Source of the DNA: Thiotrichales bacterium | Lineage (GTDB): Bacteria > Pseudomonadota > Gammaproteobacteria > J044 | NCBI GenBank assembly: GCA_024762895.1 | Contig: JANTGN010000109.1 | Span: forward strand, 1 to 8,228 | Length of the DNA: 8,228 nucleotides | Reading direction: 5' to 3' | Part shown: positions 1-5,564 of the stretch, piece after piece | Position numbering within the stretch: the stretch's first letter is position 1 | Layout of the letters: each line of letters opens with the position of its first letter | Made by a program: the position numbers and the translations under genes | Notes under the pieces: generated by a model | The model's input: the letters and a program-made list of their open reading frames with translations, nothing else | Told to the model about the DNA's origin: nothing | Databases searched by the model: none

Positions 1-1184
1 TGCTTGCAAAAGTCAATCGTGGCCTGGTAAACACCGGCATAGTTGCGGTCGGGAATCATGGCCATAGTGTCATGTAACTGACCATCGGGGCCCCACATCT
101 TACCCGATGAACGAATCGCCGCCGGCATCGAGGCATCGATGATCACATCACTGGGTACATGCAGGTTGGTAATACCCTTATCAGAGTTCACCATCGCCAG
201 CTCTGGACGTATCTCGTATACCGCCTGGATGTCTGCCTCGATCTCTTCGCGCTGCTCATCGCTCAGCTCACTAATCTTGGCATAGACGTCACCCAGACCA
301 TTGCGGGTATCCACTCCCAGCTTTTCAAAGGTCGCGGCGTGTTTCTCAAACACATCTTTGTAGTACACGCTGACCGCGTGACCAAAGATGATGGGGTCGG
401 AGACCTTCATCATGGTGGCCTTCATATGCAGTGACAGCAGCACACCCTGCTCCTTTGCTTCCTGGGTTGCTGCCTCGAAGAAGTCACGCAAGGCCTTCAC
501 ACTCATCACTGATGCATCGATCACCTCACCTGCTAGCACGGGGGTCTTTTCCTTGAGTACGATTTTCTGGCCATCATCACTCACCAGTTCGACCTTCACA
601 TCGCCAGCAGTATCAATAACGACCGACTGCTCGCTGGCGTAGAAATCACCATCCGGCATGGAGGCCACCTCAGTTTTTGAATCCGCAGACCAGGCACCCA
701 TGGAATGGGGATGCTTTTTGGCGTACTCCTTCACTGGACCGGCCACACGGCGATCCGAATTCCCTTCACGTAATACAGGGTTAACCGCACTACCCAGGAC
801 CTTCGCATATCGCGCCTGTATAGCCGCCTCGGTCTCATCGGCTGGCTCTTCAGGATAATCAGGGATGTCATAGCCCTTTTCCTGCAATTCCCTGATCGCG
901 GCCATGAGCTGGGGAACAGATGCACTGATATTGGGCAACTTGATGATGTTGGCCTCGGGAGTCTTGGCCAGATCTCCAAGTTCTGCCAGGGCATCACCCA
1001 GTCTTTGTTCATCGGCCAGGCCCTCAGGGAAAGTGGCGATAATACGACCCGAAAGAGAAATATCCCGTGTCTCTACATCGATACCTGCAGCATGGGTAAA
1101 GGCCTGAACAATAGGCAAAAAGGAATAGGTCGCTAGTGCTGGCGCTTCGTCCGTCTCGGTGTAGATAATCTTGGAACCTGACAT
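1..1184 (-). CDS. icd: NADP-dependent isocitrate dehydrogenase, monomeric type (N-terminal part)
   Basis: This enzyme oxidatively decarboxylates isocitrate to 2-oxoglutarate with NADP+ in the cytoplasm (TCA cycle, NADPH supply). The monomeric family is about 740 residues long; 394 are present here and the C-terminal half lies beyond base 1. The reading frame is open throughout and starts MSGSKIIYTETDEAP. Residues known from the Azotobacter vinelandii enzyme fall at the same numbers: Ser132 and Asn135 in GSAVNP, then LREGNSDRR at about 138-146, Lys255 in SLHMKATMMK, and metal ligand Asp350 in DVIIDASMPAA. This agreement in numbering supports both the family and the start. The ribosome binding site is weak (AGAG about 10 bases upstream). 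The gene is divergent from the secreted-protein gene at 1361 and has its own promoter at about 1238-1266. No frameshift or missing key residue is visible in this part. Confidence 0.96.
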   Translation of the reverse strand, partial: MSGSKIIYTETDEAPALATYSFLPIVQAFTHAAGIDVETRDISLSGRIIATFPEGLADEQRLGDALAELGDLAKTPEANIIKLPNISASVPQLMAAIRELQEKGYDIPDYPEEPADETEAAIQARYAKVLGSAVNPVLREGNSDRRVAGPVKEYAKKHPHSMGAWSADSKTEVASMPDGDFYASEQSVVIDTAGDVKVELVSDDGQKIVLKEKTPVLAGEVIDASVMSVKALRDFFEAATQEAKEQGVLLSLHMKATMMKVSDPIIFGHAVSVYYKDVFEKHAATFEKLGVDTRNGLGDVYAKISELSDEQREEIEADIQAVYEIRPELAMVNSDKGITNLHVPSDVIIDASMPAAIRSSGKMWGPDGQLHDTMAMIPDRNYAGVYQATIDFCK

Positions 1185-1237
1185 GGTATAGGGTCTCTGG
1201 AAAGGGTGAATAATAGGGCTGGGCCGCGGGAATAATC

Positions 1238-1266
1238 ATTATATTTCAGTTTAAGCGATGGTTCAC
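1238..1266 (-). promoter_or_regulatory. Putative sigma70-type promoter of the isocitrate dehydrogenase gene
   Basis: On the minus strand a perfect TATAAT lies at 1238-1243. The -35 position with a 17-base spacer (1261-1266) reads GAACCA, a poor match to consensus, which suggests a weak or activator-dependent promoter. Transcription would start near 1231, leaving a leader of about 47 bases before the ATG at 1184. Inferred from sequence only. Confidence 0.45.
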
Positions 1267-1270
1267 CATC
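1257..1270. promoter_or_regulatory. 14-bp perfect dyad, candidate operator over the -35 region
   Basis: GATGGT-TC-ACCATC is a perfect inverted repeat with 6-bp arms and a 2-base centre. Its centre coincides with the centre of the -35 position of the minus-strand promoter for isocitrate dehydrogenase. Such a position would suit a dimeric repressor, or an activator that replaces a poor -35. I cannot assign it to a known regulator. Confidence 0.35.
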
Positions 1271-1360
1271 CCCGCAGCTGCAATTACGGCGACTCATCAT
1301 TCAAACTCAACCCATTGCACGATATGATAATGCCATAATAGCTACACATGGAATATCTAG

Positions 1361-2038
1361 ATGCCCGTCACTCAACAATCACCCCCTACCCTCATGGCCG
1401 CCCTGCTTCTAATTGGTGCCTTCACTGCTAGCCCCGTCCTATTGGCCAGTCTGGATGGCCTGACCGACGATGGCCGTGAAGTGTTACTCAGGGAAGATGG
1501 TAGCTGGGAATTCCGTTCTAATGACCGGTTCGCCAATACCAGAGATGGCCAACGCGTACGACTAAAAGACGATGGCACCTGGGAATTTGTCGGTAATGCT
1601 CCACTGGTGCTGAAAGAACAGGTGCGCACCACCCTGCTAGATATCAGGCTGCAACGCGTGGATATAGAGATCCATAAAGAAAAGGTCAACAAGAACGTTC
1701 GCGAAGAAAAACAAACTGTCTTTTACCTCAACGTCGGGGTCTCTCCCGCAGCAAAGAAAAGCATTCCAATTGCCGACACCGATTTATCACTGATCGAAGC
1801 CAGGCATGACAAAGGCAAGTTATTTCCCGTCTTATCAATGACACCCAACACACTGGAATTGAAACCGGGTTCTGAACACACCCTGGCCATACGCATGAAA
1901 GGCGCACCCTCGATCTGGGACGGTGCCAAGTCCATGCAACTGAAACTAGCGCCCGGCGTTCTAGGTAACACGAAGCCCGTCATCCTCAGTCAGAACATCA
2001 GCGATATGGAAAAAAAGTATGTGGAGGGCTTTGAATAA
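1361..2038 (+). CDS. Secreted protein of unknown function with two DG(S/T)WEF repeats (DUF3157-like)
   Basis: The 225-residue product has a hydrophobic stretch at about residues 10-30, ending LLASL, that looks like a Sec signal peptide, so the mature protein is probably periplasmic or membrane-anchored. Two aligned 17-residue repeats follow: TDDGREVLLREDGSWEF at 35-51 and TRDGQRVRLKDDGTWEF at 60-76. This 'DG..V.L..DG.WE' pattern recalls DUF3157-type proteins of proteobacteria, whose function is unknown. The rest (about 80-225) has alternating polar and hydrophobic strands and looks like a beta-sandwich domain (inference). There are no cysteines and no catalytic motif. The ATG at 1361 is kept because it places the hydrophobic segment close to the N terminus; Met12 (base 1394) is an alternative. 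Neither has a strong ribosome binding site. The gene is divergent from isocitrate dehydrogenase and appears monocistronic. Confidence 0.8.
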   Translation: MPVTQQSPPTLMAALLLIGAFTASPVLLASLDGLTDDGREVLLREDGSWEFRSNDRFANTRDGQRVRLKDDGTWEFVGNAPLVLKEQVRTTLLDIRLQRVDIEIHKEKVNKNVREEKQTVFYLNVGVSPAAKKSIPIADTDLSLIEARHDKGKLFPVLSMTPNTLELKPGSEHTLAIRMKGAPSIWDGAKSMQLKLAPGVLGNTKPVILSQNISDMEKKYVEGFE

Positions 2039-2464
2039 TATCCTTAACTGCCCTGCCCCAGCGACACGTCAGCCTTGAACCGGTATCGGTATGACCGTTT
2101 CATTCTCCCCCTTAGCGACCTCACGCTGTTAATACATATAAAAAACCATCGTTTTATCCTGATGTAGCAGTCCCTGAGATAAAGCCCAGACATAAAGTGG
2201 CTTATTGGTGACGCCACACTGTTGATAAGGGCCTTGATGAACTGCACGAGTATATTTTCGACTTGCCAGTTCGCCGCCCTCCCTCTCCGGGTAACCGTCA
2301 GAAAGTCGGTAATTTCTTGTTAGTCGCGACCAAAGTTAGAAGGCATGCGCCACATGGGCACGCACTGGTCGATCTGAATGACCGGACCGATACCCTCCTG
2401 GTTCAGCCCAAACTCCTGGCAAAGGATGTCTGTTCAAACAGCAAAGAATCCGGTATCTGTTAAC
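2039..2464. other. 426-base stretch without a convincing gene
   Basis: This lies between the convergent ends of the secreted-protein gene and sohB. No strong hairpin with a T-run, tRNA or repeat is visible. On the minus strand a single frame runs from the sohB stop to 2044 with only two internal stops, TGA at 2434-2436 and TAA at 2320-2322. The part before the TAA looks protein-like (see the separate entry). The part after it (2044-2319) uses AGA, AGG and GGG codons freely and looks non-coding or decayed. Confidence 0.5.
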
Positions 2465-2472
2465 TCATCCAT
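2320..2472 (-). pseudogene. Possible 50-codon gene interrupted by in-frame TGA, overlapping the sohB end
   Basis: An ATG at 2472-2470 overlaps the last codons of sohB in another frame, as in translational coupling. Reading from it gives MDELTDTGFFAV, then TGA as codon 13 (2436-2434), then TDILCQEFGLNQEG and GPVIQIDQCVPMWRMPSNFG, ending RD and TAA at 2320-2322. The part after the TGA has ordinary codon use and a plausible composition (two Cys, one Trp, conserved-looking GPVIQID and WRMPSNFG), so it may be a genuine small protein. The TGA could mean a nonsense mutation, a sequencing error, a chance frame, or selenocysteine insertion. I recognise no family. This is a hypothesis from reading the sequence; chance remains quite possible for such a short frame. 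Confidence 0.25.
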
Positions 2473-3466
2473 ACTGCCACTTATCCATCAGGCGCTGAAC
2501 GTGGAAACCCAGTTTTTCAAACAGGGACTTCTTGCTGACATATTTAACTTCATAAATATCGGCCTGCTGGCTTTGCTCCAGCAAGTAGTCATCACTGGTC
2601 TTCAATTCATCAACTAAATTTCTTTCCAGGGCGCGAGTACCCGGCCAGCTTTCACCTGTAGATACCTTGACGATATCGACATCAGGGCGATGCCGTACAA
2701 TAAAATCTTTAAACAGTACATGGATATCCTCGATCTCTTCACGAAACTTGGCCTTGGCCTCATCCGTATTTTCACCGAACATCGTGACGGTACGTTTAAA
2801 TTCACCGGCCGTGAACTGATCAAACTCTACATCGTGTTTTTTTAACACCTTGTGAAAATTAGGTACCTGGGCAATCACGCCTATGGAACCGATGATGGCA
2901 AAGGGGGCCGCCAATATACGATTTCCGACACAGGCCATCATATAACCACCGCTAGCGGCGACTTTATCGACCGATACGGTTAATGGAATTTCCCTGTCCC
3001 TTAAGCGCATGAGTTGAGAGGCCGCAAGCCCATAACCATGAACCACCCCACCACCGCTTTCCATGCGTAAAAAAACTTCATCCTTTTCATTCGCAACCGT
3101 TAGGATGGCAGTGATTTCCTCTCTGAGTGAGGCTACGGCTGAGGCGCGAATATCACCGTGAAAATTAAGCACATAGATTCGCTTTCTTGCAGGCTCATCC
3201 TTTTTACCCTTTTGCGCGGCCTTTAATTTTTCTTTTTCCTCTTTCAGATATTTTTTTAAACTGTCTTTTTGTAACATGCCGACATTCATGGCCTTGGCCA
3301 TGTCATCATATTTTTTATTCAGCTTTTTAAGCTCCAGCGACTCTTTTTTTTCAGCCTGCTGTCTGCCTGCCATCACGAAACTGAACAAAACAAGGGCAAT
3401 AAATGCAGTCACAAACGTGACTGTCTTCGCCAGGAACAGGCCATATTCAAGCATGAATTCTGTCAT
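2465..3466 (-). CDS. sohB: SohB-type inner-membrane peptidase (S49 family)
   Basis: This is a membrane-anchored serine protease of the SppA/SohB (S49) family, active on the periplasmic side, with a Ser-Lys dyad. The product is 333 residues. A transmembrane helix lies at about residues 8-32 (KTVTFVTAFIALVLFSFVMA), followed by a long Lys/Glu-rich, probably helical linker at 35-95. The S49 domain begins at about 96 (RIYVLNFHGDIRASAV). The nucleophile is Ser172 in DKVAASGGYMMACVG and the general base is Lys224 in AGEFKRTVTMFGENT; their 52-residue spacing equals that of E. coli SohB (178/230). An upstream in-frame GTG (3511) would add 15 residues, but the ATG at 3466 is chosen because AGGA sits 5 bases before it and the helix is then N-terminal. 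It is the last gene of a three-gene membrane operon, 54 bases after its neighbour. Its stop codon overlaps a possible small gene. Confidence 0.95.
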   Translation of the reverse strand: MTEFMLEYGLFLAKTVTFVTAFIALVLFSFVMAGRQQAEKKESLELKKLNKKYDDMAKAMNVGMLQKDSLKKYLKEEKEKLKAAQKGKKDEPARKRIYVLNFHGDIRASAVASLREEITAILTVANEKDEVFLRMESGGGVVHGYGLAASQLMRLRDREIPLTVSVDKVAASGGYMMACVGNRILAAPFAIIGSIGVIAQVPNFHKVLKKHDVEFDQFTAGEFKRTVTMFGENTDEAKAKFREEIEDIHVLFKDFIVRHRPDVDIVKVSTGESWPGTRALERNLVDELKTSDDYLLEQSQQADIYEVKYVSKKSLFEKLGFHVQRLMDKWQYG

Positions 3467-3520
3467 TTTTTTCCTACCATTATTTAAATCCGATCGATCA
3501 AGATCACACAAACTCGTCGT

Positions 3521-3835
3521 CTAGCCTTCATGATGGCCAGATTCACTGGAAGCCCTACGCTTCTGTGAACGATCAACATGAAACTCCGCCGCACCCAACA
3601 ACCAGGCCAAAAGAAATATAACCAGGGTAAGGGTGGCTGCACTCACCACGGCCGCAATAAACAAGACTATGATAAATCCCACTGACAAGGCCACTGCGAC
3701 ACCAATGACAGGTAACAATATAAAGGTCACTAAAGCCGCAACGGCCACCGCTACAATGATGGCCCCCATCACCAGCAGGGCCTTGATATAGGGATTGGTA
3801 ATTTCCTTGCCATTGACAACGATACGCATTGCCAT
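3521..3835 (-). CDS. Small membrane protein of unknown function (two or more helices)
   Basis: The 104-residue product starts with a short polar segment (MAMRIVVNGKEITNPYIK), which may be a small beta strand on the cytoplasmic side. A very hydrophobic Ala/Val/Ile-rich stretch follows from about 19 to 80, enough for two or three helices with a Pro-containing break near residue 42 (FILLPVIG). The tail is polar and basic to mixed (VDRSQKRRASSESGHHEG). There are no cysteines or catalytic residues. GAGGTGGGG lies just upstream of the ATG and supports this start; a second ATG two codons later is the alternative. It sits between the 75-residue membrane gene (35-base gap) and sohB (54-base gap), so it is probably cotranscribed with both. 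I do not recognise a family; a scaffold or partner of the SohB peptidase is possible but unproven. Confidence 0.82.
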   Translation of the reverse strand: MAMRIVVNGKEITNPYIKALLVMGAIIVAVAVAALVTFILLPVIGVAVALSVGFIIVLFIAAVVSAATLTLVIFLLAWLLGAAEFHVDRSQKRRASSESGHHEG

Positions 3836-3870
3836 TACCCCACCTCACCGTGTCCAGTATTTAGTTAGCT

Positions 3871-4098
3871 TCACTCATCATAACGACCTTCGTTAGCAAG
3901 ACGCCTCAGAAAAACGTCGATTCTGGGATGCAAGCTACCCAACCTAAGTATCCAGCTCCGCGCAAGGGGAGAGTATCTCATCAACAAGGGTATCCCGATT
4001 AGAAATAGAGGCAACCCAAGAGGAACGGGTAACCAGATGACCGCCAGGCCACCCAATACAGAAATTGTCCCCAGACTGATAAAAAACCATTTAAGCAA
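3871..4098 (-). CDS. Small membrane protein, PGPGW/DUF454-like
   Basis: The 75-residue product has a hydrophobic helix at about 4-23, a Pro/Gly turn (LPVPLGLP at 23-30) and a second hydrophobic segment to about 40, then an amphipathic basic tail (RYSPLARSWILRLGSLHPR) ending acidic. The helix, Pro-Gly turn, helix and basic tail layout resembles the small PGPGW and DUF454 (YbaN-like) membrane families, both of unknown function; the match is by impression, not by search. No ATG is available near the N terminus: an in-frame TAA lies a few codons upstream, and the best start is TTG at 4098, with AGG about 10 bases before it. The first ATG (residue 40) would remove the helices. It is the first gene of the minus-strand operon leading to sohB, about 26 bases after the predicted transcription start. 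Confidence 0.75.
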   Translation of the reverse strand: MLKWFFISLGTISVLGGLAVIWLPVPLGLPLFLIGIPLLMRYSPLARSWILRLGSLHPRIDVFLRRLANEGRYDE

Positions 4099-4130
4099 AA
4101 TTACAATGCCTGATTAAGGATAATAGCTGT

Positions 4131-4159
4131 AGTATCGGTGATTCATCGCCAGCTGACAA
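4131..4159 (-). promoter_or_regulatory. Sigma70-like promoter of the three-gene sohB operon
   Basis: On the minus strand TTGTCA (4154-4159, five of six consensus bases) is separated by exactly 17 bases from GATACT (4131-4136, four of six). The predicted start is near 4124, about 26 bases before the TTG start codon at 4098. The location and spacing fit a promoter for the operon ending in sohB. Confidence 0.5.
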
Positions 4160-4271
4160 AGATCTTCTACCAACATCAGCATGATACTCGGGGCAATTCC
4201 CCTGCATAGCCTGCTGTCATTCGGTCATACCCCAGTCACTATTTTGTTCTATATGTATAACTAGAGATTGT

Positions 4272-4296
4272 CCCTCCGCTCATTTGCGCGGTCGGG
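4272..4296 (+). promoter_or_regulatory. Imperfect hairpin in the probable leader of the GerW-family gene
   Basis: CCC-T-CCGC (4272-4279) can pair with GCGG-TC-GGG (4288-4296) around an 8-base loop, with a small internal loop. It is not followed by a T-run, so it is unlikely to be a terminator. It ends about 36 bases before the ATG at 4333 and just after TATAAC at 4256-4261, a possible -10 without a clear -35. A leader structure is possible. Confidence 0.25.
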
Positions 4297-4332
4297 GGCT
4301 ATCTATCTCACACTGTCATAGAGAGGGTCACA

Positions 4333-4689
4333 ATGAAAGATGTCGAAAGCTTATTAAAAACCGCGATGGGTGAAGTAGAACGCATGCTCAACACCAAGAC
4401 CGTGGTGGGTGAACCCATTACCATCGAGGGCAACACCCTGATACCACTCGTCAGCCTGGGATTTGGCATTGGCGCAGGCGGCGGCGGAGGCACGGGCACC
4501 ATGAAAGGCGGCGAATCCGGTGAAGGCAAGGGTGCCGGCACCGGCGGTGGGGGTGGTGTTAAGCCGGTCGCCATGATCATAATTAATAAGGATGGTGTGC
4601 GCCTGGAGCCCATTAAGAGCCCGACCTCCTCGATGCTGGAAACAGTGGCCGACACCATCGGCAAGGCGGTGCAGAAGAACAGCGACTAG
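4333..4689 (+). CDS. GerW/YtfJ-family protein
   Basis: The 118-residue product belongs to the GerW (YtfJ, Spore_YtfJ) family. The family is named for a Bacillus spore germination protein, but homologues occur in many bacteria that do not sporulate, where the role is unknown. The family layout is clear: an N-terminal helix (MKDVESLLKTAMGEVERMLN), VGEPITIEGNTLIPLVSLGFG at about 25-45, a glycine-rich middle at about 43-75 with two poly-Gly runs, a strand with KPVAMIIINKDGVRLEPI, and a C-terminal amphipathic helix. The product has no signal peptide and no membrane helix, so it is likely cytosolic or peripheral. GAGGG lies 6 bases before the ATG. The DUF2953 gene follows after 5 bases, the same neighbourhood as ytfJ and ytfI in Bacillus, which strengthens both calls. 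Confidence 0.92.
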   Translation: MKDVESLLKTAMGEVERMLNTKTVVGEPITIEGNTLIPLVSLGFGIGAGGGGGTGTMKGGESGEGKGAGTGGGGGVKPVAMIIINKDGVRLEPIKSPTSSMLETVADTIGKAVQKNSD

Positions 4690-4694
4690 GCCCC

Positions 4695-5276
4695 GTGCTA
4701 ATCTTCCTGGTCTCCCTGCTGGCCCTGATACTGGTAGTACTAGTGATACCGCTAGACCTCAGCTTCAGCCTGAGTCGAGCGGATTCGCTTGAGGTAAAGG
4801 CCTCCCTGCGCTGGCTGTTCGGGCTGGTTCAGATAACCTTGAACTCCGTGGATGAAAAGACCAGACAGGCTGCGCCCACCGCCCCGAAGAAAGCCCGGCC
4901 CAAGCGCGGACGAAGCAGACTGCATGTGGGTGCCATGTTACGCAGCCAGGGCTTCATATCGAGGGTGATCCGCCTGCTCAGGCGCCTTAAGGCCTGTATC
5001 CATATCCATCAGCTCAGGCTGCAGTTACTCCTCGGCCTGGATGACCCGGCTGATACTGGCCAGCTCTGGGGTACGCTCGGACCACTTGCCATGGCCGTCC
5101 CGGTTCCGGCAGGTGCCTACGTGTCGCTCCAGCCCGAATTCAACGGTGCCACCTTTCAGGTCGATGGCGAGGGCACCATCCGCATCGTGCCTATAGAGAT
5201 CCTGGGCACCCTGCTAATCTTTGCCCTCTCTCCCGTCACACTACGGGCGTTCTACGCCCTGGGTACAGGCCGATGA
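4695..5276 (+). CDS. DUF2953 domain protein (YtfI-like)
   Basis: The 193-residue product has an N-terminal membrane anchor (about residues 1-20, LIFLVSLLALILVVLVIPL), a beta-rich stretch with SLRWLFGLVQ, a Lys/Arg/Pro-rich disordered linker (about 56-77), and a C-terminal part with the signature GLDDPADTG at about 114-122, LQPEFNGATFQVDGEGTIRI at 145-164, and a final hydrophobic segment (165-185). This is the DUF2953 pattern; function is unknown. The start is a GTG only 5 bases after the GerW-family stop, with AGG overlapping the previous stop codon; no ATG fits before residue 81. It overlaps the next gene by ATGA. The three genes therefore look translationally coupled, suggesting that the membrane-bound DUF2953 protein and the GerW-family protein work together. 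Confidence 0.88.
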   Translation: MLIFLVSLLALILVVLVIPLDLSFSLSRADSLEVKASLRWLFGLVQITLNSVDEKTRQAAPTAPKKARPKRGRSRLHVGAMLRSQGFISRVIRLLRRLKACIHIHQLRLQLLLGLDDPADTGQLWGTLGPLAMAVPVPAGAYVSLQPEFNGATFQVDGEGTIRIVPIEILGTLLIFALSPVTLRAFYALGTGR

Positions 5277-5518
5277 TGAGGCTTGAGCCTGGGAAAACCA
5301 TTGTCATTGGAGACCTCACCCTGATCATGATTGAACAACTCTCCATGACTGCCAGCGATGCCAGTCATGGCCTCTGGGTCAATGCCAGAAAGGAACCCTA
5401 CGCCCTGGTCATTCAGGATGGCCAGGGGCTTCGGGCACTGGATATGCAGGGGAACGATCTGCCGATCGACTCCCTGAGTACGCAGAGCATGGAACTGGCC
5501 AGTATTTTCAATCAATAG
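5273..5518 (+). CDS. Conserved-looking 81-residue protein of unknown function
   Basis: The start ATG overlaps the stop of the DUF2953 gene in an ATGA arrangement, a strong sign of translational coupling and of a real gene. The product is soluble, with no signal peptide, membrane segment or cysteine. It opens with LEPGKTIVIGDLTLIMIEQL, continues with ASDASHGLWVNARKEPYALVI and GQGLRALDMQGNDLPIDSL, and ends with a short helix (SMELASIFNQ). The alternating strands suggest a small beta-rich fold (inference). I do not recognise the family. A second ATG directly follows the first (MM), so the exact start may be one codon later. It is the last gene of the plus-strand operon and converges on the CNNM gene 46 bases away. 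Confidence 0.78.
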   Translation: MMRLEPGKTIVIGDLTLIMIEQLSMTASDASHGLWVNARKEPYALVIQDGQGLRALDMQGNDLPIDSLSTQSMELASIFNQ

Positions 5519-5564
5519 CCAGGATCAGCATTTAAACCCATAAAAGCCACTATTGAAACCAGCA

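Noticed and set aside
1315..1339. TTGCAC and CATAAT as promoter for the secreted-protein gene
   Set aside because: The spacing is only 13 bases; the region is AT-rich, but I cannot define a promoter with confidence.
2044..2319. Minus-strand frame of 91 codons after the TAA at 2320-2322, usable from a GTG at 2247
   Set aside because: Codon use is unlike the neighbouring genes (AGA, AGG, GGG common), there is no ribosome binding site at the GTG, and the product has no recognisable pattern.
2263..2463. Plus-strand frame of 66 codons
   Set aside because: It is antisense to the better-looking minus-strand frame, has no ribosome binding site, and its composition is not protein-like.
3573..3848. 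Alternative minus-strand frame over the 104-residue membrane gene
   Set aside because: It is a shadow: the other frame has a proper ribosome binding site and a coherent transmembrane pattern.
4190..4202. GGGG-caatt-CCCC small palindrome as operator or terminator
   Set aside because: It is only a 4-bp stem with no T-run and lies upstream of the identified promoter; it can easily arise by chance.
5505..5562. CAATAG and CTATTG complementary arms between the two convergent genes as a terminator
   Set aside because: The arms are short, AT-rich, about 35 bases apart and lack a T-run, so they are not a credible terminator.
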